From positions 310,001-374,000 of the forward strand of contig NC_009042.1 in the NCBI RefSeq assembly GCF_000209165.1: a stretch of DNA of 64,000 nt, read 5' to 3'. Both the position numbers and the translations under genes were made by a program. Within the stretch, counting starts at the first letter, position 1. Each line of letters opens with the position of its first letter. Positions 9,950-18,764 of this stretch are shown piece by piece. Source of the stretch: Scheffersomyces stipitis CBS 6054. Its lineage: Eukaryota; Ascomycota; Pichiomycetes; Serinales; Debaryomycetaceae. The notes under the pieces were generated by a model. It ran no database searches. It had not been told where the DNA came from and was given only the letters and a program-made list of their open reading frames with translations.

Positions 9950-11392
9950 CTAATTTTCAATGGTGAGTCTATGGGTAGATAACTTTTCGTCGAAGAGGTC
10001 CTTGCCCTCGGCATGGAACTTCTTGGCCCAGCTTCGGCACAACATACTAGCCTTCATGAACTTTCTTGTCGCATACTTCTTAAAAAACTCGTCGTGTTCT
10101 ACAGGAGAGATCAAGTACTGGAAGATCATCTCTACACATACCTTCATGTTGTTGACTCTATAGCCTCCGGAGTAGTGGATCAAGTTTCCGTTCCACACTG
10201 GCGACTTGCCGAGAATGAGCCTGGCTAAATACATGGCTGAAGCACAGCATAACGATGGTTTATATCCAATAAACTTATAGTCGATTGCAGTGATTTCGAG
10301 AAGATATTTGCCCAACGTTCTGGACTGGACGTCATAGTCATCAGCCTTGGATATTCTCCTCAAGAAATTCATTGGGTTTGGGTAGTTGAGGTCAAAATTC
10401 AAGACAGTTAGTATGTATTTTTCTGCTTGTAGGATTTCATCCTCTGAGTATGAGCCATCGGTGAAGTAGGCGTAATTTTTTACCGATGGCGAGAACACCT
10501 CTTCGTATTTTGCAGCAATGAACAACGACCCCGTAGCCAACAATTGTAACTTGTCTATTTGGACTACTTCCAAAGACATGAATCTATCCATGAGGTTTAT
10601 GGCCAAAAACAAACTTTCAGGCAACAAACGGAACTTGAGGTGCATCTCTACAAGCCAGTCGACGAGAATGGATCTCATTTTGGGCTTCAAGTGTCTTTGT
10701 CTGAACAAGTATTGTGGATCGGGCAACATTCTGCGTTCCAACTCGTAGAAGTAATGCATGATATCGTTGACGTACTCAGAAGCCATCAATGGGTCGTCGA
10801 GGTCTTCTTCGTCCAAGTCCTGCCATTCGTAGTCGATGAGCTTGGACTTTTTGTAGCTACCGGTGTTATTAGTGGTACTGTTATTAGAGAGATTAGAGCC
10901 ACGGAGCTTTTCCACCAAGTTAGTCAGAGACTCAGTAGCCTGTCTTTTCTGGGGAAGACGAGCAGGTACTGCCGTTTTATCTGAAGATTCTGCAACTCCT
11001 ACGTAGTCTGAAGGTCTGTTTTCGATGTCACTAACGTTGTCATCATTGCCAGCGGTACTAGCTAGCGGATCGTGAATACGTTGTGACTGGTTTTTGAATG
11101 CGAGATTTGATGCTGTGGTGATATTACTGTTGACGTTGGTATTGGTTCGAGTTTGCTGCTGCAAGGGAGCGATGTCACCACCTAAGGGACGTCTTCTGAG
11201 ATTAGCTGGTCTTGTGGTTGTAGAAGTAGAAACTACTCCCATCTGATTGGAGATGTCGCCAAGATACTGTCTGGTATCGACAGAAACGGGCTGTTGTGAA
11301 TCGTCCAGGGACAAATGTACGGTGCTGACTGTAGGAGCAGCCTTGGATCGGGTGATTCTGTACTCGTTCTCGTTATTGACCGTTTGTGGCAT
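9950..11392 (-). CDS. CLB2: B-type (G2/mitotic) cyclin, Clb2-like
   Basis: 480 residues. The N-terminal third is low-complexity with a textbook destruction box at 41-49 (RQYLGDISN, R-x-x-L-x-x-I-x-N) and a second Arg/Leu-rich candidate near 66-74 (RRRPLGGDI). The cyclin box starts with MRSILVDWL (239-247) and continues through FIAAKYEEVFSP (291-302) and NYPNPMNFLRRISKADDYD (336-354), nearly identical to S. cerevisiae Clb2. The second cyclin fold includes the NLIHYSGGY motif. B cyclins activate Cdc28/Cdk1 for mitotic entry and are degraded through the APC. CTG-clade yeasts have two such genes (CLB2 and CLB4 in Candida); CLB2 is the better guess but CLB4 is not excluded. A long upstream region is consistent with complex cell-cycle control. 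Confidence 0.85.
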   Translation of the reverse strand: MPQTVNNENEYRITRSKAAPTVSTVHLSLDDSQQPVSVDTRQYLGDISNQMGVVSTSTTTRPANLRRRPLGGDIAPLQQQTRTNTNVNSNITTASNLAFKNQSQRIHDPLASTAGNDDNVSDIENRPSDYVGVAESSDKTAVPARLPQKRQATESLTNLVEKLRGSNLSNNSTTNNTGSYKKSKLIDYEWQDLDEEDLDDPLMASEYVNDIMHYFYELERRMLPDPQYLFRQRHLKPKMRSILVDWLVEMHLKFRLLPESLFLAINLMDRFMSLEVVQIDKLQLLATGSLFIAAKYEEVFSPSVKNYAYFTDGSYSEDEILQAEKYILTVLNFDLNYPNPMNFLRRISKADDYDVQSRTLGKYLLEITAIDYKFIGYKPSLCCASAMYLARLILGKSPVWNGNLIHYSGGYRVNNMKVCVEMIFQYLISPVEHDEFFKKYATRKFMKASMLCRSWAKKFHAEGKDLFDEKLSTHRLTIEN

Positions 11393-13335
11393 CGTGAGTA
11401 GCTACAAATCTATTTGTGGACCTTAAAGATGGTAGTCAAGGAAGAGATGATGAATGAACGAATGAAGGGAAGACGGACTGCGAAGAAGATCAGTAACAGA
11501 ACAGCAAACTAACGGTGGGAATGGAGACACTGAGTATGACAGTTATATGATATTATACGTGACAGTTGAATGAGCCAGTGAGACTGAGCGTAGTGAGACT
11601 GAGACTGAGAGTGGAACAAATACTGGAAGACTGAGAAGAGTCGATGAGACGGAAAGAACAAAGGCGTCAACGAAGAACAGAACAACGATATCCAAAGACG
11701 AACTGAACGAACCACAAGAAAGACGGTTCCTCAAAAACGAAAGCTATCCACGACCTCTGGCGATGATTGTTATGTATTTGCCCTTTTGGAACAATAATAG
11801 TGCTGATTTTTATTATCCCAGATCCACTGAGTTTCAGCTGTGGAAAAAAAGACTTTTCTTTGTACCGCAAAGCTAGCGAGAAAAACTTGCCGCCACTACT
11901 GCTGCTGCTTGGGAGCTGCCAGGGGGAAATCCCCGACAGCACGCTATCACTACAGCACGGTGCTGCTTCCATATAGGGAGGTTTTCACCCTACGCAAGCC
12001 TGGTGTTGACGAATTGCTTAATGCGTAGATGGTCGGCGGTACAAAGCCACCGCGGTGCGGCGCGTACATTCCTGTTTGGGTGCAAACGTAAACAGATTGC
12101 TGTTCTATTAAATTGGTCTGTTCCACCTCAGGGAGCGATCTCGTATTTTTACTGTAGGCAGAGGACAATATGGAACATATGGAACATATGGAACATATGG
12201 AGTAGAGAAATGGCAGAATATGGAAGCTAGAACACACGGCACTACAATTGTCTATGCTAGCGTACAATGACTTCAAGAATTAGATTATATATTTTATGGG
12301 CATAATTTCTGAACTAGCAGTATTTTTTGACTTTTCCGTGGTTTTTCCGAAGCGCGTTCTGGCGCCCCAGAACAAAGATCCATCCCAGTTAACCAGACTC
12401 CAACCACAAGACAGTCGCTAACTTACACACCTGTTATGCTACAAGCGACACACCGATAGCAGGGTAGAAATACTGGACGGCAAATTTCAACTGTTCGTGT
12501 TCTTTGAATTTCGTGGTGTCTGAATTTCATCTAGCCAACATATGTAATTTTATCGCGATGCTTCCAAGCAATCTCTATAATGGCACTATCATTTTCCCTG
12601 AACACACTTTACAAGTCGTCTTGCATTTTTCCCAATTATCATTGCTTTCTTTGTCATTAAACCAACCACTGTCTCACGTTATCGCCTTGCTCTATCTCTC
12701 ATTATCGCACCTTCTCTCCCTCTTTCACCTTCCATGACATTTCCGAATGCTCTGTAGAATTCAAATTTAGTCTTTGTCTACCGCGCGATCTTCCAACAAT
12801 ACACTTCATGTACCACAAACACGCATGCCCCAAATCGTACAGTTGACTGAATCGACGATGTTGTCAATTTCCACGTTAGGGTCGCTACGGCTGCCTCTTC
12901 TCTCTTCCTTGCACCTGGCTGCTTTAGGTTGATCCTCCAGTTCTGGACTCTTTTTCTTTGTGACATCGAATGGTTGCTGGTCTTCTAGAACACATACAGT
13001 AATAGACATATCCATTAACGTTAAATACTCTTCTAATAACATAATTATAATTACTATGCTAACTCCTAGAACTAATTTATGAATTGTCCCAATCAGGATA
13101 TCTGACATACAGAAGATTTGGGGTATATGCAATTGTGGTAACACTTGTAGAATATAGTTCTATAGATAAAGTCAATTCCAAATAAGTAAACTACTCTAAA
13201 TTCCGATCAATAAGCTTTGTAAATAAGGTTACACTCTATACGTTCCGATTATATACAATAGCACCTATAGCCTAACTTCAACACGAGTGATGTTGCGCCA
13301 ACCTCAATCTTGAATGTAAAATGGATGCGATATGT
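11393..13335. other. 1.9-kb upstream region of the mitotic cyclin gene
   Basis: No supported gene lies here. It contains the cyclin promoter and the 3' flank of the gene ending at 13336. A 9-bp tandem repeat is at 12170-12201 and a TGGGTGCAAA motif at 12077-12086. An antisense frame at 12806-13144 opens with GTG, has biased composition and resembles nothing known to me. I found no clear Mcm1 plus forkhead pair by eye. Confidence 0.5.
12170..12201. repeat. Short tandem repeat, 9-bp unit, about 3.5 copies
   Basis: The unit ATGGAACAT is repeated head to tail three times, followed by a partial copy. It lies in the non-coding region upstream of the mitotic cyclin gene. Confidence 0.8.
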
Positions 13336-15129
13336 CTATATACTCCATTGATACTCTCCCATGAGATTAACTGTATCACTTCCTTTGTTCCAGTCCAATT
13401 CGGACGACCCTTTGCTTACCAAGCTGCACCTTTTACATGTAGAGTCAACTTCCTTCTTTCCATGACAGCCCTGTGACAGGCTAGAAGGGACACTATCTCT
13501 GGAACAGGCGTAACATTTCACTACGAATTCCAGTCCCGGTAATGGCACCTTTGCAGAAGCTTGAAATATTGGCTGATTCAATTCTTCACCTGCACTACTC
13601 GGAAGCAGCTCTGCAAGACCCAGGGAGTTCGCTCCAGAAGGTACTGGTTCATTATACTCCACTTGAGTTCGACTCTTGCTCTGACCCTGAATTTGACTCC
13701 GTGATGCAGCTTCGACTATCGCCGTATAGAGTCTTTTATTAGATTCCAACGAGTTCAACACTTTCTGAAGGAGGTCATCCCTGTCATTCGTACTTTCGGC
13801 AGCATTTGACATCATGAAACTGCCAGAGCCGGCTCTGTCAGTGTTTTTGGATTCTCCCTTAATGCTATCTATTAATTCGTCAAATATCGGCAATGTACTA
13901 TGCTGCTGGTTCAGATGACCATTCTTTTCTTCTTTACGTTCATGTAAATCGTTCGACTTATTTAGAAGTTCAACTAGACGTTTCTGCAACTTTTCTAATT
14001 CTTCTACTGTCACATTGTCAGACTCCTTTGAAGCTTGCTTTACAACAGGAGCTGTTTCAGTTTCTATTTTTTTCTTTTCTGCAATTTCCTTCGTCTCGAG
14101 ATATAAGTTCTTATACTTTATGAGTTTCTGACGCAACATGTCGTTTTCTCGTTGCAACTGCGAATTGTATTGTGGAACTTGCTGATCTTTCTGCCTACGC
14201 AATTGGTCCAATTGCAGCTGCAATTCTGCATTTTCTCGTGATAATCGCTGATTGCGTTGCATTAAATCGGATATTTCTTTATTGGAATACTCATTTTTGG
14301 TTCTGAGGGTGTCATTGTCCGATTGTAAAATTCTATTATCGTCCTTAAGTTTGCTCAAAGAGTCGGCCATCGTGTCTACAGAACTCCTTAAGATTCTAAA
14401 ATACTTCTCATTATCGTTAGGCAAGCTATTGATTATTTTATGGGTCTCTCGTATTATCAACTCAGTCTTGTCATCATCAGGAACAAACAATTCTTTTCTG
14501 AAACTGTTTCTTTTATTCGTTTCATTGGCACGAAGAAACTGGTCGATCTTGCCATCAAAACTGTCAAAACTGCTGTCATTATAAGACAAATCCGCATTCT
14601 CATACTGCTGACCTTTCTTTTTCTTAACCGGACTATTATTGTTGCTGTTGTTGGCACTTCTTGCCCTGAGTATATGCTCCTGGTAATCGTTTCTTATCTT
14701 CTTGGTAGGTGAGAACCTTAAAGGAGAAACTCCTAACTTGAGCGGAGTGGAAACGATCCCGCCGTTACTGGAACGGCGAATTTCAATAGAATCGTCATCA
14801 AGAAGTTCGTACAAGTCAGAAAGATCCGGTTTGGATGAAAAATCACCATTTTCGTGATTAAAAGAAAACAAAGAAATGTCGTCCTCATCTCTTGATCGGC
14901 TAGAAGAAGCCGCCGAAGCCAGTTTTGATGCATAGCTGTTAAGCAAATGCTGGGTAGAATCTTCTAGAGCAACCATTGCCTCTTTCAATTGGTTCACCAG
15001 AACTTCAGATTCGTTGTAAAAAAGGATAAAGAGAATGTAGAAAACTAGAATTGTATTTGTAAACAACGCGGGTGATATTCTTGACTGGTAGCGCTGAATT
15101 ATTATCGCATCCTCATAGTCAAGAGACAT
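13336..15129 (-). CDS. Coiled-coil protein with N-terminal membrane segment, possibly spindle-pole-body Spc42-like
   Basis: 597 residues from the ATG at 15129; the frame opens further upstream only at a GTG. A hydrophobic helix lies at about residues 23-40 (LFTNTILVFYILFILFYN). A Ser/Asp-rich region follows, then a heptad-rich coiled coil at about 240-400 rich in Asn, Gln, Lys and Glu. The C-terminus has a paired-cysteine motif: C539, C542, C555-H556, C565 and C568. The order coiled coil, LRQKLIKYKNLY segment, C-terminal CxxC recalls S. cerevisiae Spc42, whose C-terminus also has a short CxxC stretch. The membrane helix is not part of Spc42 as I know it. Spc42 forms the crystalline core of the spindle pole body. 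Divergently transcribed from APT1. Identity tentative. Confidence 0.45.
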   Translation of the reverse strand: MSLDYEDAIIIQRYQSRISPALFTNTILVFYILFILFYNESEVLVNQLKEAMVALEDSTQHLLNSYASKLASAASSSRSRDEDDISLFSFNHENGDFSSKPDLSDLYELLDDDSIEIRRSSNGGIVSTPLKLGVSPLRFSPTKKIRNDYQEHILRARSANNSNNNSPVKKKKGQQYENADLSYNDSSFDSFDGKIDQFLRANETNKRNSFRKELFVPDDDKTELIIRETHKIINSLPNDNEKYFRILRSSVDTMADSLSKLKDDNRILQSDNDTLRTKNEYSNKEISDLMQRNQRLSRENAELQLQLDQLRRQKDQQVPQYNSQLQRENDMLRQKLIKYKNLYLETKEIAEKKKIETETAPVVKQASKESDNVTVEELEKLQKRLVELLNKSNDLHERKEEKNGHLNQQHSTLPIFDELIDSIKGESKNTDRAGSGSFMMSNAAESTNDRDDLLQKVLNSLESNKRLYTAIVEAASRSQIQGQSKSRTQVEYNEPVPSGANSLGLAELLPSSAGEELNQPIFQASAKVPLPGLEFVVKCYACSRDSVPSSLSQGCHGKKEVDSTCKRCSLVSKGSSELDWNKGSDTVNLMGEYQWSI

Positions 15130-15307
15130 AAAAAGTGAAGAGAGAGAAATGTTAACTTGACTGAAAACCAAAACAAATAACACTACTGTTTGATAATGAT
15201 ACGAAAATTTGAATCCAGTTTTCCTAGGAAATACGAAACCTCCTATGGTAGCAGTTTTTTTGTCCTACTCTGTTCTCTCACAGAGGCAATGTCTCCTTTG
15301 ACGTAAT

Positions 15308-15323
15308 ATGTCGCATGCGACAT
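15308..15323. promoter_or_regulatory. 16-bp perfect palindrome in the APT1 divergent promoter
   Basis: ATGTCGCATGCGACAT reads the same on both strands. It lies 85-100 bp upstream of the APT1 ATG and about 180 bp from the start of the divergent coiled-coil gene. The half site ATGTCGCA occurs twice more in front of SSL1. Possible dimer-binding site; the factor is unknown. Confidence 0.5.
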
Positions 15324-15407
15324 CTTCAACAGTCATCCCACATGGTAATTTTTTTCAATTCCAAATTCACCATCTCTACAGTTACTTACACACCTATTTA
15401 TCTTGTC

Positions 15408-15968
15408 ATGTCAGTCGAACAGGAAATCGCCACTCTTGCCAAAGAGCTCAAGGCCAACTTGAAGCAATTCCCCAACTTTCCCTCAGAAGGTATTCTTTTT
15501 GAGGATTTCTTGCCTATTTTCACCAAGCCAGACTTGTTCAACAAGTTGGTGAAGGCCTTCAAGTTGCATGTTGGTGACAAAAAGGTCGACTATGTTGTTG
15601 GTTTGGAAAGCAGAGGCTTCTTGTTTGGTCCAGCTTTGGCATTGGCCTTGAATGCTGGTTTTGTTCCTGTCAGAAAGCCCGGTAAGTTGCCTGGTCCTAC
15701 TTACTCTGTTGAATTCCAGAAGGAATACGGTTCTGACAAGTTTGAAATTCAACAAGATGTTTTGCCTGCTGGCTCCAAGGTTTTGGTGGTGGACGACATT
15801 TTAGCTACTGGTGGAAGTGCCTTTGCTGCCGGCGAATTGGTGACCAAGAGCGGCGCTGAAATCGTCGAGTACTTGTTCGTCATGGAGTTGGATTTCTTGA
15901 AGGGAAGAGACAAGTTAGGCAAGCCTGTGTTCACTTTGTTGAGCGGTCAAGAAGAGAAGCTTAAGTAG
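15408..15968 (+). CDS. APT1: Adenine phosphoribosyltransferase
   Basis: 186 residues, very close to S. cerevisiae Apt1 (187). It makes AMP from adenine and PRPP in cytosolic purine salvage. Visible landmarks are YPNFPSEGILFEDFLPIF-like residues 22-39 (here FPNFPSEGILFEDFLPIF), the GLESRGFLFGP segment, and the PRPP loop VVDDILATGGSA. The chosen ATG at 15408 matches the family start (MSVEQEIATLAKEL). In-frame ATGs at 15315 and 15342 would add 31 or 22 unconserved residues and are rejected. Codon use is strongly biased to TTG for leucine with no CTG among about 25 leucines, as expected of a well-expressed gene in a CTG-clade yeast. Confidence 0.96.
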   Translation: MSVEQEIATLAKELKANLKQFPNFPSEGILFEDFLPIFTKPDLFNKLVKAFKLHVGDKKVDYVVGLESRGFLFGPALALALNAGFVPVRKPGKLPGPTYSVEFQKEYGSDKFEIQQDVLPAGSKVLVVDDILATGGSAFAAGELVTKSGAEIVEYLFVMELDFLKGRDKLGKPVFTLLSGQEEKLK

Positions 15969-16078
15969 ACATATACTTCAAGTAGTGTTATTTAATGTAT
16001 ATTAAGTATAGTAATGTACTGTCGTAATGTTAGCAGAATCAATCTGCTAGCCTTGTGTTTTTGCCTTTATATCATCAT

Positions 16079-16536
16079 TTATCCACTCTTAAAAGCAAGG
16101 AAGGCGAGATCACCGAGGTAGAAGTAGATGAAATAGCCCTGTTCGTGGGTCACATAGCTGCCAAAGCTTCGCCCCACAATCACATGCCAAGTGGGTCCAT
16201 ATAACTGATCCAATTCTTTCTTGAGATAGGCTGCGATATCCTTTTCAACTTTGTATGATAACGACTGTTCCGCCAACTCAAAGACCTTTGTTTGGATCTC
16301 TTCGGGTAGGTCTGAAGCTTTTAGGATGACTGTAGATCGCATGTGTCGTTGATATCATTTCATAACTAATGTCATCTTAAGTATATCTCCTTCTACAACA
16401 GATATTCCATTGAACAGTAGTCTTGAAATGTCAATTCTCAAGACACAGAAGCGAATTTGTTAGTATAATGAAACAGTGATTCTCCAAAAGCTAGTAGCCG
16501 AGTATACGTACGTGTGTTTTCTGCCTTTTCTGACAT
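16079..16536 (-). CDS. DYN2: Dynein light chain (LC8), two exons
   Basis: The simple 87-codon frame starting at 16342 already shows LC8: the [11 protein letters not shown] helix, then [20 protein letters not shown] and [12 protein letters not shown]. Its first four residues are probably wrong. A better model is exon 1 at 16536-16512 (MSEKAENT plus one base), donor GTACGT at 16511-16506, branch site TACTAAC at 16465-16459, acceptor CTACAG ending at 16330, and exon 2 at 16329-16079. The 91-residue product starts [15 protein letters not shown], aligning without gaps to S. cerevisiae Dyn2 (MSDENKSTPIVKASD, 92 residues), itself an intron-containing gene. LC8 dimers serve the dynein motor and nuclear pore assembly. 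The branch-to-acceptor distance (about 130 nt) is long, so a second small intron remains possible. Confidence 0.85.
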
Positions 16537-16780
16537 TGTATTGCTGTTTTTCAAGAAGTATTCGAGAAGAAAGGTGAACTGCTGATTCGAAAAACAGGCG
16601 AGTGTTCGCACTTTCCCCATACTTATACAGTATACAATTTCATAAAATTGGATTTTTCATCTTGAAGAAGAACTGACTACGAAATGCTTAACGGATGAAA
16701 CAATTGCAGAGGTATCGAATTCTCCTACTCTATACTATTATCCCCTTCAATGTACTCATATATATTTATTATATTCATAG

Positions 16781-17464
16781 CTACAATTTCTCATATGTAA
16801 AGCTGTTAGCCAAAACATCTTCTCTGAATTTATGCGTACCCAAAGCACTGGTGTGGCCCCATGGCTTTTCTTCGTTTTCCCTGTCTATGGCATGGGCAAA
16901 ACAGGTCAACCAGCCTTCTCTAGAGAACTTCTTGTTAACAGCACTCAAAGTGACTGGATGGATCAAGTGCGTATGCAAGCCTACATTGTCTAAGATGGTT
17001 GCGATCTGCAAAATCAACCCTAAGGTAGTGATGTAGCCAGACTCGCCCAAGTCCTGGTGTCTGATGATGGCCTCGCTGACAGCTTCAGCATAGTCCTGGT
17101 TTGCGTTCTTGTTTAAAATCAAATCACGAGCAATGATGCCCCCGTAGAATTCAAACGACATCTTGGTGGCCTTCATGTTCTCGTCAGTAGTAGCGATGTC
17201 GTGCAACAAGCTGGTGACAAAGACCACTTCCAAGTCCAAGTCCCATTCTGGGAATTGGTCCTTGATGATAGCTCTACTGTACAAAAATACTCTGAGCGAG
17301 TGGTTCAATACTTCCTTTGGTAAACGTCTGGTAACATACTCCAACACATACTGAGCTAAAGGAGTCGATGGCAAATCGACATCTGTCTGAGCCGTGGGAG
17401 CCGAAGGGTTAGGAACCGCAAGCTTGACGTCTCTGGAAATCTTGACAAAACCGTAGGAAGACAT
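16781..17464 (-). CDS. DDI2: Cyanamide hydratase, HD-domain (DDI2/DDI3-like)
   Basis: 227 residues, co-linear with S. cerevisiae Ddi2/Ddi3 (225). It starts MSSYGFVKISRDV (Ddi2: MSQYGFVRVPREV). HD-fold metal and active-site residues are visible: His55 in NHSLRVF, His88-Asp89 in LLHDIATTD, His136 in IIRHQDL and Asp159 in ATILDN. KMSFEFYGGI and PWGHTS are also conserved. The family hydrates cyanamide to urea using zinc, and in S. cerevisiae is induced by cyanamide and methylating agents. Urea would then feed nitrogen metabolism. It is divergent from the C2H2 factor that borders the permease/hydantoinase pair, so it may belong to the same nitrogen-use neighbourhood (inference). Confidence 0.92.
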   Translation of the reverse strand: MSSYGFVKISRDVKLAVPNPSAPTAQTDVDLPSTPLAQYVLEYVTRRLPKEVLNHSLRVFLYSRAIIKDQFPEWDLDLEVVFVTSLLHDIATTDENMKATKMSFEFYGGIIARDLILNKNANQDYAEAVSEAIIRHQDLGESGYITTLGLILQIATILDNVGLHTHLIHPVTLSAVNKKFSREGWLTCFAHAIDRENEEKPWGHTSALGTHKFREDVLANSFTYEKL

Positions 17465-18764
17465 TGCTAAAAATCAGTCAATGAAAGTAGACAAATAGAA
17501 GGTTGTTAAATGAGAAGAAATTAACAAAGCTAATTAAATTCACTTATTCTGTCTCCTTGAAATGATTGCAAAATGCAGAATGCAGCAGTAATCATGTGCC
17601 TTTAAATAATTTCTGCTGTGCGTACGAAGAGGAGAAGTGCCAAAGCCCGGCTACGACAAGTGAGTCTACAATGAGTCTACGATGAGTCAGGCTGTTTTTC
17701 AATTGAATTTACAGAGTGAAACTGGCTTACAAATGAAGTCGTTCTTCTATTAACTAACAAAGTCCAGTCTAGACTGACTGCGCTGAATTTCACAAATAGC
17801 CGCGATGACGTATTGGGAAACTCTAGTAGAGGAGTACACTCGTATCCTCCATATTGCATCCCCTCCTCTTGAAGTGTGAGTAAGCCGAGAAGAACTGTCT
17901 ATGTACTTGTAGGCGACTGGCTTTCAAGGCGTAGAAAAGGAGATTAGCGCAAATGGCGTTTGCCATCGGGAAACGCAATTCCGTTTGATTCGGAAAAATA
18001 TTGAACCTGTGAAGAGTGGGTGCAAAATATATGCAAGATGGTGAAAATCATCGAAGCCGCAGAAACAGTGGCCCTTTGTTTGAGGGATATTTGACCTATT
18101 CCTTTCTTACTGCGGATAATTATCTTACATCCGACCGTTCCGCTACTTGCATTGCTCAACAAATGAAATGAAGATGAAAATCACATCTACTAAGGGCATT
18201 CCTACATAATTGGAAAATTCATTTGTAGCAGAGAAGCTCTTAGTCCAGCCTCCAGTTTTCTAGACCAGCCAGTGCCAGTATCCGTAATGCTCCTTATCTT
18301 CAAATCTAATGCTTGAAATGTCATCCGGAATCAAGAATATTACTCAGTGTAGTTTATCCAGATTGTCATACAGGTGTGCCTCTATGTGGGTGGGCTGCAA
18401 AGCTCAATTTGAATTTCAAAAATGTACAATTCAGGAACTGCTCCAAAATTAGCATCAGAAATAGAACCCTCACTGTACGAGGTTAAACAGCATAGGAAAA
18501 AAGTTGACGTTATTTAATTGGAAACTCTCTTCTTATTCATTACTCTCATCTAAGATGTGTACGATCAAGGTGAAGGTGCTGGCAGTCTTTAGAACCGACG
18601 ATAACCGTTGGAGAAGGTCCTGTGTATTATGGCAAACCGTATCTAGTACTGAAAACGTAATTTGAATGGTAATTTTCAGATTCCAATAGTAGAACTGACT
18701 ACAATTATGTACAAATGTATCTCTTTCGTCCGTCGCCTTGTTCATTAGACAATAAGAATACGAA
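17465..18764. other. Divergent intergenic region between cyanamide hydratase and C2H2 factor
   Basis: 1.3 kb holding both promoters and a copy of a dispersed repeat (17931-18155). No supported ORF. The first ~110 bases upstream of 17464 are AT-rich. No TTCTCCACC site of the kind found in the permease/hydantoinase promoter was seen here. Confidence 0.5.
17931..18155. repeat. Dispersed repeat, copy A (possible degenerate solo LTR)
   Basis: From GTAGAAAAGGAGATTAG at 17931 to about 18155 the sequence matches 28641-28880 in the same orientation. Shared blocks include TTTGATTCGGA, ACCTGTGAAGAGTGGGTGCAAAAT, a GAAGCCGCAGAA block, GTGGCCCTTT, GACCTATTCCTTTC and TGCGGATAATTATCT. Small indels and substitutions separate the copies. 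Neither copy carries a reading frame. The class of element is not established. Confidence 0.8.

Noticed and set aside
11393..12400. Mcm1/forkhead composite site expected in a CLB2-type promoter
   Set aside because: CC-rich/AT-rich candidates such as the one near 11780 do not fit CCYWWWNNGG in either orientation by eye. A matrix scan would be needed.
12806..13144. 112-codon minus-strand ORF between two genes
   Set aside because: It opens with GTG, shows no recognisable motif and has irregular composition. It lies within the cyclin upstream region.
15315..15407. 31-residue extension of APT1, considered as a mitochondrial targeting peptide
   Set aside because: ATG codons exist at 15315 and 15342, but the segment is not basic or amphipathic enough and is not part of the family.
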